A DNA stretch of 64,000 bases from Coriolopsis trogii (taxonomy: Eukaryota; Basidiomycota; Agaricomycetes; Polyporales; Polyporaceae), in the NCBI GenBank assembly GCA_020543525.1, contig JAHYIO010000001.1:4092001-4156000 (forward strand), given 5' to 3'. A model generated the notes under the pieces. The model saw only the letters and a program-made list of their open reading frames with translations. It was not told where the DNA came from and did not search any database. Positions 48,093 to 59,468 of this stretch are shown piece after piece. The position numbers and the translations under genes were made by a program. How positions within the stretch are numbered: position 1 is the first letter of the stretch; the number at the start of each line of letters is the position of its first letter.

Positions 48093-50379
48093 GGCGGTGG
48101 CGGGCGCGAAAGACGACGGGTGTTCACCTCATGCACGATGGCGGTCGGATAGGCTGGGGACTCGGACAGCTCGCATGCCCTCGGCCAACCACTTGACGTC
48201 GTCAAGCTCCCCGCCCAGCCGATAAGTCTTGTCCGCCATATTTATTCATTATCCCCCGCCAACTAAAAATACCACTTCCAGCACCTCTCAGGCCAACCAA
48301 CACCGCCCCAGCACGCTACCAGTAGCCAGCCAGAGCACACCGTTTTCATCTCACCGGCGTCGAAACTATGCCGCAGCGGCCGGCATGCACAGCGAGCATG
48401 TCGTGATATAGATGGGCCGAGCGGTCTTCTCATACAGAGTACTGAATACAGCGCCGAAGGCGTTCATGCACAGTGGGCGAGAGGGGATGCACATACACTG
48501 TAATGCCCGATGCCCCAGGACCCTCCGGAGCGCTCCAAGTCATAATACTACACGGAAGAGCCTGCTGACGGTACAGTTGAGAGTGCAGATGGTGATGGCA
48601 ATGTGCCAGTTGGACTTCCAGGCCTTAAGCTTCAAGAGTCCTTCACAGAGGCTTGCTGGGCAGCTGTGTCGGGAGGATACCATAACGCTTCTTAATCGTC
48701 ACCCGGTGACGTGAAAACTTGTCATCAGGAGAGAATCGCGCTGGCGGAGGGTAAGATCAGGGTGAGAGGGAGACGTAGCCAGAATCGGCGAACCTGGGTG
48801 TGCAGACTTGGTGATCTTTCCAGAGTCTGTGATTTTCTGCAGAGGCCGTCAGCCATGCAAGCCACGCAAGAGGTCCCCGACGTACCTTCAGAGTATACAC
48901 TCTGTTTCCGCTCTCGTCGAGAGTGTACATCAGATGCATGGTGGGCGAAGCGGGAGGATCGCCTTCAACGAGATGGGCGTCGTGCGTGAAAAGTTGTTGG
49001 CAGCGGACCGGCTCTCCGCTTCGATTCCCAAGGGTTACCCCAAAAATGAATTATTTAAAACTTTAGTTTGATCATCCTCCGGCGTAGCCGCCCTGTTCGG
49101 AGCGCGGTGCATTCATCAAAACGAGTCGCATACCGCGGCCGGGACAGGCTCGGACGAGCGGCCGTCGTTCGTTCTCACCGACACAAGGTCTCCTGCCATG
49201 ACCAGGCCACAACATCCCCCTCAATGCCCATCGCATAGGCTCTCCCCACTCACACTAGACAATGTAGCAAGTGCGGTGTCGGCAAAGGTGTACATATATG
49301 GTGCGCATGCGTTGAGGTGAGTCGTCGTGACGTCAGTTGCGTCGCGACGTCAATGGCGCAGACACTGAGACAGACATGATCACGACACATGGTGAGATCT
49401 TGAGACCTTGCTACCTATTGCTCCCTCGTGCGAGCCTCATGCTTCTCACCTACGACACATCGATGACCTGGACGTTCATGTTATGACTTTATGAAGGCTC
49501 GCAGCGTTGGCGGGTCTCTGGCGACACACATGTGGCAGTCGTTCGACAATTTACCGTCCTACTCCAATTAGAGACTGACAGCCACTCTAGCTGATGTCGA
49601 ATGCATGCTGACCTCCGCATCCGTACGCTCGATGCTGAGCTAGCAGAATTCTTGGGAACCGAGGCTGTCTGCACCGCCACCTGCCCGACGATGAACTTGG
49701 TTGTGGTGGCGGATTCGCGTGCTCTGCGGAATCAGGCCGCGGTTCCATTCTGTATGCGGACGATCGGTACGATTCGGCGATAGTTGGTGTGTTCTTCCAT
49801 ATACCTACGAGCGTTCTGCAGGCAGCACGCATTCGGTTATCGCAATCAAAAGAGCTTGTATGTTGAAAGTCGTTCTGCCAGTGTAGCCTGGAGGTGGCAG
49901 TGGCTGGGCCTTGCAGTCAAAGTCTCTCAATCGTCATCAGCAATGAGGTACGTCGCGTCCACTTCATCGTATGTGGTCTTCCGTCGTTTCTTTTGCAACT
50001 CCCCAGAAGGTCGAGACGGCCCAGCCTGGCACCAGAGTCAGCTATCCTCGTGACAGTCTAAGTGCAACTCGCATTTCCAGCGCTAGCATAGCCCTGAAAT
50101 CTCTGAGCATCATACCTATTGCTCGTCACGAGCTCCTGTATATTGTCAGGCGTGCACCCTCTCGCCTCGTCAAGCTCGTGTCTCTCGAGTATCTCCTGTA
50201 AGCACTGCCATTGAATGACTACGGACGGGACTCGACACGTTTGCTCTCTCTTCCATCCGAGTACTTTCCAAACCACTCCGTGTTCTGACATAGCACTGCT
50301 ACATGCGCACTGATACATGATAGGACTTGTTACAGCAATATGTTCGTACATACAACACAGTTACCGTGTTCATCCCCTT
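48093..50379. other. Long intergenic region, no gene recognised
   Basis: About 2.3 kb between the chitin synthase start and the RNase T2 stop. Open frames are short, lack family motifs and do not form a spliced model. A T-box-like GCTTCGATTCCC near 49020 lacks a matching tRNA A box. I see nothing else supported. Confidence 0.4.
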
Positions 50380-52279
50380 TTACGACGAAACGATGGACAG
50401 CGTGTACTGCTTGCTGTGGCTGCTGCCCGTGAAGACCGTCTCCTGCACCGTCCCGCTCGGGGTCGCGTCGCTCGAGAACGCCGTGGAGCCTCCAACGGCA
50501 AGAAGCAAGCTGCCCCCAGAAGAGACCTATCAAGCCGCAAAGCAGCACGTGGTCAGAAACGAACAGACGCGACGACAGACCCTCCATAGGCAGGAGGAGA
50601 TGCCAGAGAAGAGGAAGAACAAGGTGGGTACTCACAGCAGAGAACGTGGTCGCGCTCACGCCGCTCCCGCAGGTCAGCTGTCCGGACGAGACGCCGCAGT
50701 TGCCTTTGGAGGTCTTCATCGTAAAGCTGCTGCTCGTGCCCGAGAACGTGTAGGTGGCGAGCGTCTGGGTCGACCAGGTGCCGGCGGTGAGGAGGCCCCC
50801 GGTCGTGCTAGCGTGAATCGTGCCCTTGCTGGGCAGACCAGAACCCTATATGGTGATCAGTGAGCACAGTGAGGATCGGTTAGGGTCTTAGAGACATACA
50901 CCAGTGGGCGTGCTGCCGCCCTATTCAAATAGTTAGCAAATATGTCAAAACAAGGCCAGCATGGAATACTGACAGAGGTGGTCGTGGTGGAGCCTGATCC
51001 GGACTTCGGAGGGTACTTGATGCCGCTAGAGGCACAAGACCCCTTCGAAGGGGCATCTGGAAGAGCTAGTGAGCTCCACGTCTCTGGCCTTTTTGGGCTG
51101 GAGCGACGTACCGATGGGAACAAAGGTGCCGTCGATGACAGAGCCCTTCAAGTTGAAGTACCACTCGATCGCATTTAGCGAGTTTCCGTTGCAGTTCAGC
51201 GCAGGCGTGACACCCGTCGCGGACTTGAGCGCGTTCGTGAGCGTTGTGAGCGTGTACGTTGTGCTCGTCGAGGGCGTGATGCCAGCATCTGAGAGGAACT
51301 TGTACGTGGGCAGAGTCTGTATACGAGTCAGTGATTGTTGGCATAATAGCGGGGTTGACGGCACAGACCTTAAAGAGCTTGACGACAGTGTTGAAGAACG
51401 CGACAGCTTCTGCGCCCTTGGGACTGCCGGAAGGCAAGCAAGACGTCTTGAGTGTGCTGTAGCACGTTCCGTGGGTGCTCCACTCGTGCTGCGACCGCAA
51501 TCAGTTAGAAGATACTTGACGGTGCGGCTCGGCATCAACTCACCTCCCAGAACTGCTCGTTCTTGCCATTGATGTCGACCCAGAACTATGACAACGTCAA
51601 GAGCAGAACCTTCAAATCATGACGGGACGCACCTGCTGCATGAACGACAAGGTGTCGCTGGCACCCTGGGCCGTCAGAAGCTATCGTTTCGACGTCAGCA
51701 TCGTGATCATCTGTCCTACACAGACACCTCAACTGCTTACCCCGGCGATGTCGGTATATGCGCGGGAAGAGTCGCAGTTCTCTTCGAAGGTGCCATCGCA
51801 GCTGCGAGATGGTCAGAGCGTGAGTACAAGTCCATTGGGCACAAGTATCTCAGAAGCACTTACTTGTCCGGCCAGAGACCTGGTCGATATCAGATAAGAT
51901 CAGATGCGCGAGCAACATAGCGCCTCGCGACGCACCGTGGATCGTCCAGCTATCGGACGGGCCCGTCGACGGGTTCGTGTCCCAGAACTGAGTCTGAAGG
52001 AGCAAGCCCTGCACAGCGCCACACCATCGCCGTCAACTCCCAGCCCCCGCGCGCGCCTCCAAAGAAGAGGATTTAGTAGGACTATGTACGCACCCCTGGG
52101 GACTCGAAGCAGCACAAATCCGTCTGTCTTGTTGAGTTGTGGCACGACGCCGCGCCGCTCGTTGAGCACCCGGAGCTCACCCGCTTGAAGAGGTCCAGGG
52201 GTCCAACGGGGGTGGTAGGAGAGGGCGTAGCGAGCGCGCAGCCCGCGAGGGCTCCCAAAGCGAGTGTGGTAGCGAGCAT
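50380..52279 (-). CDS. Secreted ribonuclease T2
   Basis: Acid endoribonuclease with a 2',3'-cyclic intermediate. The start at 52279 gives signal peptide MLATTLALGALAGCALA. The mature part has CSTSGAASCHNSTRQTDLCC, then across exons the two catalytic signatures TIHGLWPDNCDG and FWEHEWSTHGTC, NALKSATGVTPALNC and NAIEWYFNLKGSVIDGTFVP. A Ser/Thr-rich linker leads to a C-terminal beta-rich domain, TGGLLTAGTWSTQTLATYTF, SFTMKTSKGNCGVSSGQLTC, and SLLLAVGGSTAF to YTLSIVSS, stop TAA at 50380. Extra C-terminal domains occur in several fungal RNase T2 enzymes. An in-frame ATG at 52366 would give an unusually long n-region. About eight introns. Confidence 0.9.
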
Positions 52280-52436
52280 CGTCAATCCTAGATCCGGTCG
52301 AGCAGCAGAAAGAGGGTCGCGAGGTAAGCGGAGAGAGGACCGAACGTTGAACAGGGCACCGCGCACGAAGCAGTGGATGGTACGCGACGGACGGTGGACC
52401 GCAGAGGGATACCCTCCGCGGAGACGGGCGCAGCCT

Positions 52437-52443
52437 CTTTATA
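52437..52443 (-). promoter_or_regulatory. TATA box of the RNase T2 gene
   Basis: TATAAAG on the minus strand, 158 bp before the ATG at 52279 and 71 bp before the alternative ATG at 52366. Confidence 0.5.
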
Positions 52444-53389
52444 CACCCGCGCGTCGACGTCCTGAGCAGGTGTCTCAGAAAGCCCCAAGGTCTTCGCGCG
52501 TCCATCGCAACTTCTCGGTTTCCGTCGCGCTCTGATTCTGTGGATCTGTCGCCCTGAAGAGGATGCACAGGACAAGGAACGCGTCAAGTGGACGTCGGAA
52601 CGGCATGGTGGGACGGTCACAGATACGGCCGCGCCTGCCAATGTGCCAACGTGGCCGGGGGAGCGATAGGCCCACACGCGAGCAGGGAACCATGCGTGCG
52701 TGCGTCCGCGACAGACCGAGGTGCGATAGGCTTTCTGGGACTGCGCCTATGCCGGAGCCTTGGTCACGTTCGCTGAGGAAACAGCGACGGATTATCGGAG
52801 GCGCGAGGAAGTGGCGTGCATGAATTAGAACAAGCTCAAGTGTAGCGAGGATACGGATGCGGGGTAAGTAACGCGAGGCTCGAGCCGCGCGAGATTTGGA
52901 GCATCACATACGTGCACATGTGCGCACCAGACGACGCCCAACTAGTCTCGCCGGAGCATTCATCCGTCTCGGGCCCGGAGAATCGAAGGGTTCACGAATG
53001 AACAGCTGTCGAAACATAGCTTGACTGTGGCAGGATGCCCGGTACACAACGTTCGACCGGGGAACGTGTGTATATCGATTGGTGCGGACGAGGAATAGAG
53101 AGCTCCAGGCTGGAGAAGCTGCCATGAGCGTGTCCAGCGGTGGAACGACGCCAGGGAGGACCGCATGGAACCAGGCGCGGTAGCACATGAATGCCTGATG
53201 GGACGCTGCTCCCCTTTGTTTCTCCGCAGCAGTCGTCTCGATTGGTCAGATTCTACTTATATCTGCAAAGTGCGTCGCGTTCGTGTGGGGCCGAGCTAAA
53301 GTTAGAGTATCGTCCCAGTCGTGATTAGATCGTGCAGTACATCGACGCTATATAGCACCAGGCTCATGACCCCCAGAGTCGTAGGTTGT
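52444..53389. other. Intergenic between RNase T2 promoter and aldehyde dehydrogenase stop
   Basis: No supported gene or RNA; open frames are short and lack motifs. Confidence 0.4.
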
Positions 53390-55864
53390 TCACCTTCCAC
53401 TAGCCCGGATCAACTTCATTAGAGCATCTATCCTCGTACGCCACGCATCAGCGTACAGGAACCCGACCAAACCACTGATGAAATCCCTGGATTGAAAGTC
53501 ACAATGAGTACCACGCAACGACAAGAAGAACAGGCAAGGGCGCATACCAGCTCTGTGTGACGGAGCGCACAGGATAATCGAGCACTGCCGGAATGGACGT
53601 CTGGATGGCCCATCCCCACCGGTCGACGACAATCGCTTTCGTGTTCGTCAACGCACGTAGCCCCTCAGGCCCACCTGTCACAAATACTTGAGCGGCTGCT
53701 ATATCTATCGATCACGGCCGTCGCAACTCACCGAACCGCCCGTAGCCACTGTACTTGGTGCCACCAAAGGGGAGATCTTGGCTGTGATAGATGTCTCGGT
53801 CAGTGGTCGCTCAGTACAGCCCTACTCCATCATACGCACTTGAGCTGATAGATTCGTTAATGAACAATTCTTGGGTAAGAAGACATGTATGTGGACTTAC
53901 GTAGAAAACTCCGAAGTCGTTGATTGCGACCATGCCGCAGTGGAGACGCTTCGCGACCTTCAAGCACTCATCTCGCACAGGTCCAAAGACGCTTGCTCCA
54001 AGACCGTATCGCGTGCCATTCGCAATCTCAATAGCCTGCTCAACAGTGTCGTACTTTATCACCAAACCAATAGGTGCAAAGACTACATGCGCTGGTAAGC
54101 TCGCTGTCGATCTCATGTGGAAGCAGTATGGCTTACGTTCAGATTGCGCAATGGCAGAATCCGGATTGACATCACCCAACAAAGTAGGCTTGAAGTACGA
54201 GCCCTGCTCGAGGTAAGGGTGTGTCCATGGCTCGCCGCCAACTGTCAGAACCGCTCCCTGGTTGACCGCATCCCGCACGGCATGCTGGAGGCCGGGGAAA
54301 CGTTCCCCAGAGATCATAGCGCCAACGTCTGCGGCAGGTGGGACACCGTCCCCTGGGCTCTTGAGAGAGTAGCCAGGACGCAGCTTCTCCGCACGTTCCG
54401 TGAGCATGGTGAACAGGTCCTCATACTGCGACTCGTGCACAAGGATGCGTTCGATACCAATGCAGTTCTGACCTGCGTTCTGGCTATAGAGGCGTCAACG
54501 AACAAGCAATGAAGCAGATGATGCGCATGAACGTACTAGACACCACGCATTAGCAGGCTGACATATTTTTCCAGGTCAGTTGAGGGCAGGATGATCGCTG
54601 GGTCCTTGCCCCCGAGCTCCATGGTCACGGGCGTGAGGTGTTCCGTCGCCGCTCGTGCAACCTGACATAGAATGAGCTGAATTCAATAGAAATGACTAGA
54701 CGCACTCACGATTCGTCCTACACGTTCAGAACCGATAAAAGTGATATGGCGGATGAAGGGCGACATAGTCAGTGCCTCGGCATCCTCGGGGTAACAGCAT
54801 ACAAGCTATGTTAGGGTGAGCGGGGCTCCGCAATCATTATGACGCGAATCGCACCTGAACAAGTTCTTCGTCATGGCCGCAAGCCTTCAAACACTCCCGG
54901 ATAGCTTGTACGAACCAGGTTGTCGACCAAACAACATGCTCGGAGCACTTTAGGACAATGCTGTTCCCGGCAAAAAGTGCAGCGATGATAGGTGACCATG
55001 CGTTGTGGAGAGCTACAGAAAACGAACGTGAAGAGAAGTCTGTGCGCGACCCCAATGTCACTCACGGTAGTTCCAAGATACGATTGCTGACACTACGCCC
55101 AGAGGCTCGTAGTGTACGGAGGAAGACTTGTAAAACATTATTAGGTTGTTGTACCTCTTCTCCGGTGACAGAACGCGTTCGCCATGATTGATCAGATAGT
55201 CCAGTTTGGAGCAGGTCGTGATGATCTCTCCCAAAGCAGCATCCAACACTACACGCGACGTACATGAGGCACGCGGGTGTGTGTGCAGGCAAAGAGCACG
55301 TACTGGTCTTTCCGGTATCCCTGCACGCGACCTTTGCGCATGTTTCCTGATTGTCTACGAGCCACTTCTTCAAGCTCCTCATGACGCGCCTGCGGTCATG
55401 GAACGAAGTTTTGGCCCACTCCTTTTGTGCCTCGTATGCGTCCGATATTTTCTTCGTGATCTCGACGGGAGAGTCGGCCATTATGGTATCAAGATGGTAT
55501 GCGGTAGCGGGGTCGTAAGCAGTAATGTATCTCCGACCCTCGAGAGGAAAAGCGGGCAGTAGACCGTCGGTATGCAGGTGAGCCTCCAGTCCAGGCTCAG
55601 GCAGCTTCTGTGCTGTCCATGTTTCTTTTATTTGCTGCAGCGAGAATGAGCATACAACGGGGTGTCGTCACACATGAGCAGTACAGTACGCACGATAGGA
55701 GCGGGTATCCGGAAGAATATAGCACGGTTGAGAATAGAGTGGTATCGCTGGATGACAAGCCAGATCCCAAGAGCCACGCAGATGGTAAGAAGCCATACGG
55801 GGTCGATGACACCGCCCTCATCGTCGTCGTATTCAAAGTCGTACTCGACCTCTCTGTAGGCCAT
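53390..55864 (-). CDS. Membrane-anchored aldehyde dehydrogenase (MSC7-like)
   Basis: NAD(P)-dependent oxidation of aldehydes. The start at 55864 gives an acidic head (MAYREVEYDFEYDDDEGG), a membrane segment VIDPVWLLTICVALGIWLVI, and after an intron KLPEPGLEAHLHTDG and RRYITAYDPATAYHLDTI, typical of the MSC7 subgroup rather than soluble ALDHs. The core has EPLGVVSAIVSWNYR, AALFAGNSIVLKCSEHVVW, FIGSERVGRI, MELGGKDPAIILP (catalytic Glu), QNAGQNCIGIERI (catalytic Cys), PIGLVIKYDTVEQAIEIANG and LPFGGTKYSGYGRFGGPEGL. The stop is TGA at 53390. About ten short introns. It is divergent from the RING gene, 300 bp away. Confidence 0.9.
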
Positions 55865-56163
55865 GGTGTCGCAAAGAAGGGTGAGGCGCGAGCGGAGGGA
55901 GAAGAAGCAAGACTCAGGGGGCGGGGCGAGTGCTTGGTTCGGAAAACAACCGCCCAGGACAATTGAGTGGCCATCGAGAGATTGTCGCACGACGTGTACG
56001 CGTTGTTGTCCTCTATTTGGCTCCGGTGGCTGGGATCGCGATTATGTTCTTACGGCGCCTCGACGTCATCTGTCCCCATGCTATCCCGGCACCGCAGCGT
56101 CAAGCCCGGCTCACCTTTTCTTTCCAACCACCATCTCATTCTCTTCCCTCTCGGAGGTACAAC

Positions 56164-57935
56164 ATGTCCAGCAGAGAACCTCTATGGTATTGCCACGAGG
56201 CGAGTGCTTTGGATCTGTCCGCTGAGTCGCTCACTCAACCCCGCTGCAGTGCCATGCGGAGATGCGGCCGCTGATGGTATGTTCGCCCCTCTTTGCCACG
56301 CTTCTTCACCACCTCACCAGTTTCCAGGTACCCGATCCACACTGCGCATCTTGTAACGGATCATTCGTCGAGCGGGTAAGTACTCCTCGTCATCGTCGGG
56401 ATCTCAACCAAACGCCCCATTCGTTCAGATAGAGAACCCCGCGGACGATCCTCGCGACTATCACGTTCATGACGATGCGCAATGGGACGATGGAGAACTG
56501 CCGGCTGAGATGGACGTATTTCTGGGTAAGTGTCTGTGTTCACTGCTACTGCAACCACCGCAGTCAACTCGGTTTGCTGCAGCCGGATTGAGGTCAATAC
56601 TCCGTGGTCCCAACCCACCCCTTGCATCTGCTGCAGCCTCCAATCCAACTCCAAGCGGCACCTCTGGTTCTGAAGAACGTCGACGTTCCGCAAGTGAAGG
56701 CTCAAGTTCTCCGAGTGAATCTCGAACGGTGCGGATGCCTTCGCCGCTGGTTCCCGTCAAATGTTCTCATACTGCTACAGAGCCGGACAGGGCCATTTAC
56801 AGTGCGGATTGAACGCTCGAGTGCCCCAGGAGGTCGTGCAAGAACAGTTATTCTCGGCGGTGCCTCAGGTGGGGGTAGCAGTGATGGGATCCCCATGCTC
56901 TCTGAGTAAGTGTATCAGTAACGTGAGTAGGTCTATAGTTGCTTAATCTTCGGGTCAGCTTTGCTCCGCCACGAAACCCCGACGGCACACAACAAGACCG
57001 ACCCAGCATCGCTGGACCTCTCCTTGCCCAGTATCTACTTGCGCTCTTGGGTAACAGGCATGGAAATGATCCATTCGCAGACATGTTGGGCGGCATGTTC
57101 CCCAACGGCCCTCCTGGTGCAGAAACCGGAGAAGCCGGACCTGGAAGATGGGGCGACTATGTCTTCAATCAAGAAGGTATGTGATCCTCGTACACTCCCA
57201 TAAAATTACGCCTGACGTTCGACCGGCGCGTAGCTCTCGATCAGATCATCTCTCAGATCATGGAGAACAGCAACGCCCACCAGCCTGTTCCAGCCACAGA
57301 GGAGGTCATGGAGAAGTTGCCACGAGAAGTCTTAGAGGAAGGATGTGAGTCCGTCGTTGCAGACCACCAGGTTGCCTCCTTACGCGCGTCCGCCAGCCAA
57401 ACTCCTGGAGAAGGATTGTGCGGTATGCAAGGAACAGTTTGCATTGACAACCGAGGATCCGGATGAACTTGTCGTTGTCTCATTACCGTGTCAACACCCG
57501 TTCCATGAGGCATGCATTATGCCTTGGTTGAAGACCAGCGGGACATGTCCCGTATGCCGGTCAGTTGTAAAACATATGCGCCTCACTAGGTATGGTCGCT
57601 GATGTTGAATCCATAGGTACCAACTCGTTCCTCAGCCCGGGTCAAACGCTCCTGGACCTGGACCACCGCCGTCTGGTTCTCGTTCCAGTAGCCCGTCATC
57701 GAATGCTGGTAACAGTGGCAACGGTAGCGGGGGTGGCGGAAGCCTCTTCCACAATATGTTGAGTCTCTTTGGCGGCAGCGGAGGTCAATCTAGAGAAGAC
57801 TCGAGTAGTGGACCTTCGGGCAGCGGCGGCCACCAGGAGAACTCACGATCTCAGTCCACTCCTGGACAGACATCGTCTTCGCAACACGACTCCGAGTACG
57901 ACATACCTGGTGGATGGGGGAATCAGGTGGATTGA
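56164..57935 (+). CDS. RING-H2 E3 ubiquitin ligase (RNF126/RNF115-like)
   Basis: The N-terminal zinc ribbon reads MSSREPLWYCHE + CHAEMRPLM + VPDPHCASCNGSFVE across three exons. Low-complexity Ser/Pro segments, TGPFTVRIERSSAPGGRART and APPRNPDGTQQDRPSIAGPL follow, then ALDQIISQIMENSNAHQPVP, VMEKLPREVLEE and the RING-H2 domain: KDCAVCKEQFAL, LPCQHPFHEACIMPWLKTSG, TCPVCRYQLVPQPG. A Gly/Ser-rich tail ends GGWGNQVD with stop at 57933-57935. The first intron (56200-56249) has a GC donor (GAG/GCGAGT), required to join the CHE and CHAEM codons in phase. Related ligases act in quality control of mislocalised proteins; the substrate here is unknown. Confidence 0.88.
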
Positions 57936-58354
57936 TCGCCTGTCCCACGGCCTTCAGGCTACTATGTTGGTTCCGACCTCGCATCTATATCGTCTTTGTG
58001 GTTGAATGGCGGACCTGTACGTCTCCGCATCTCTTTTGGGGGGTGTATCTCTGGATCATAGTCGACCATGACACGAAGGACTCCTGAGTCATGCCGGTAT
58101 TATTAGTTGTACTGTAGTGTGTTTGTGAGATAGAGAATACATATCGGCGTGTTGTTGTCATTGTGCTGAACGAACAGGTTGATGCAGAACATGAACTTTG
58201 TGCTGCGTGAGCGCCTGAGAGATACACGACCACATGACCTGGAGCGTATGCCATTGCCAAACGTAGACGTCGACTGTACCAACGTCCTGCGTGACGCCAT
58301 GCTCGATCGCTGCCTCAACACGCGTCATTGGGTCCAGAAATCAGTCGTAGGCCG
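57936..58354. other. Intergenic, promoter of the SnoaL-like gene
   Basis: No gene is supported; the right end carries a TATATATA element. Confidence 0.4.
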
Positions 58355-58362
58355 TATATATA
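58355..58362 (+). promoter_or_regulatory. TATA box of the SnoaL-like gene
   Basis: TATATATA, 36 bp before the first in-frame Met (58391) and 138 bp before the second (58493). Confidence 0.5.
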
Positions 58363-58390
58363 CGCTCCTTCACGCAGTCATGCATGCCCC

Positions 58391-59280
58391 ATGTTCCCCT
58401 TCCGCCCACTTTCTCGCCACCTCATCTCTTGCCACCCGGCACGCATCAGTACCTCAACATCTCGCACATTCGGCGCATCGGCCATCCGCAATATGCCTGT
58501 CAGCGACCCCAACGCAAAGAACGCGTCTGGCTTGACCGCGAACGAGACCAAGGGGCTGAGTGAGCGCAGCCCCGAGCCGCATGAGCAGAAGATCATTGAG
58601 GGCATCAAGGAGGTATGCAACTGTCGCGGTAGTAGCGATCATGACTTATAGCGCGCGACAGCTTTATACCTGCAAACCAACCGATGTAGGGCCTTTCTCG
58701 TTCCTGTAGGGATCAAAAGTACTGATGACCGGCTCAGAGGACGTACGAGATCTACACCCCGGAAGCCGTTTTCCATGATCCCGTTGGTATTGCCGAAGGC
58801 ATTGCGAGCATTCGCAAGCAGTTCAACGGGCTTGTCAAGGTATGGTAGAACGACTGACCGCGACTGCTGATGGCTCACTTGCTGCGGTCCTCCTTTCAGT
58901 TGTTCCCAAGGGCAGAGATTCCCAAATTCCGAGTGTTGCAGAACCCACCCTCGGTGCCGAAGAGCACCATCCTGATTGATCAGGATGTGGCATATTACCG
59001 CAAGCCGGAAGGCGAACCGACCAAGGTATGTTCCTTGTTCCAATGCGGGTGAGATAGTGCGACAATGAAGGTTGGTACATTGCAGATTGTCAATTCGCTT
59101 CTCACCTTGGAGACAAACGACCAACATCAAATCGTTCGACATACCGAGGAGTGGGATCATCATCGGGAGACCTCCAAGGAGGATGGTTTCCTGGGAATGC
59201 TCAATGAGAACAGGAAGAAGTTTACCGCCAACTTCACTGGTCTCTTCGTCAGCGAGGAGCCTCCGACGCAGAAGAAATGA
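58391..59280 (+). CDS. SnoaL/NTF2-like fold protein, possible mitochondrial leader
   Basis: Five exons. The start at 58391 gives a basic, Ser-rich leader (MFPFRPLSRHLISCHPARIS) that looks mitochondrial. The Met at 58493 (MPVSDPNAKNASG) would give a form without it. The core reads EQKIIEGIKE joined to LYTCKPTD, RTYEIYTPEAVFHDPVGIAE, SIRKQFNGLVK, LFPRAEIPKFRVLQNPP, STILIDQDVAYYRKPEG, IVNSLLTLETNDQHQIVRHT and EEWDHH, ending SEEPPTQKK with stop TGA at 59278. The FHDP and EEWDHH motifs fit small SnoaL/NTF2-like proteins common in basidiomycetes. No ligand or reaction is known. Confidence 0.75.
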
Positions 59281-59468
59281 GCAGTCACCTGATGGAGTAG
59301 TAATAAGATTGTACGATAGCCCAGTGAATATGACAATATGTGTTTAGCATACTGGCCAGATCTGCGTCAGAATTGTCGGGAAGGGCGGTGGTCGTACAGG
59401 CTTATGACGGGCATCGAGGAAATCCGAAGTGACTTGCATGGCGCATACTTGTTACATGTAGTACAAAA

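Noticed and set aside
48985..49045. tRNA-like B box (GCTTCGATTCCC)
   Set aside because: No matching A box, no acceptor stem and no anticodon arm could be folded by eye.
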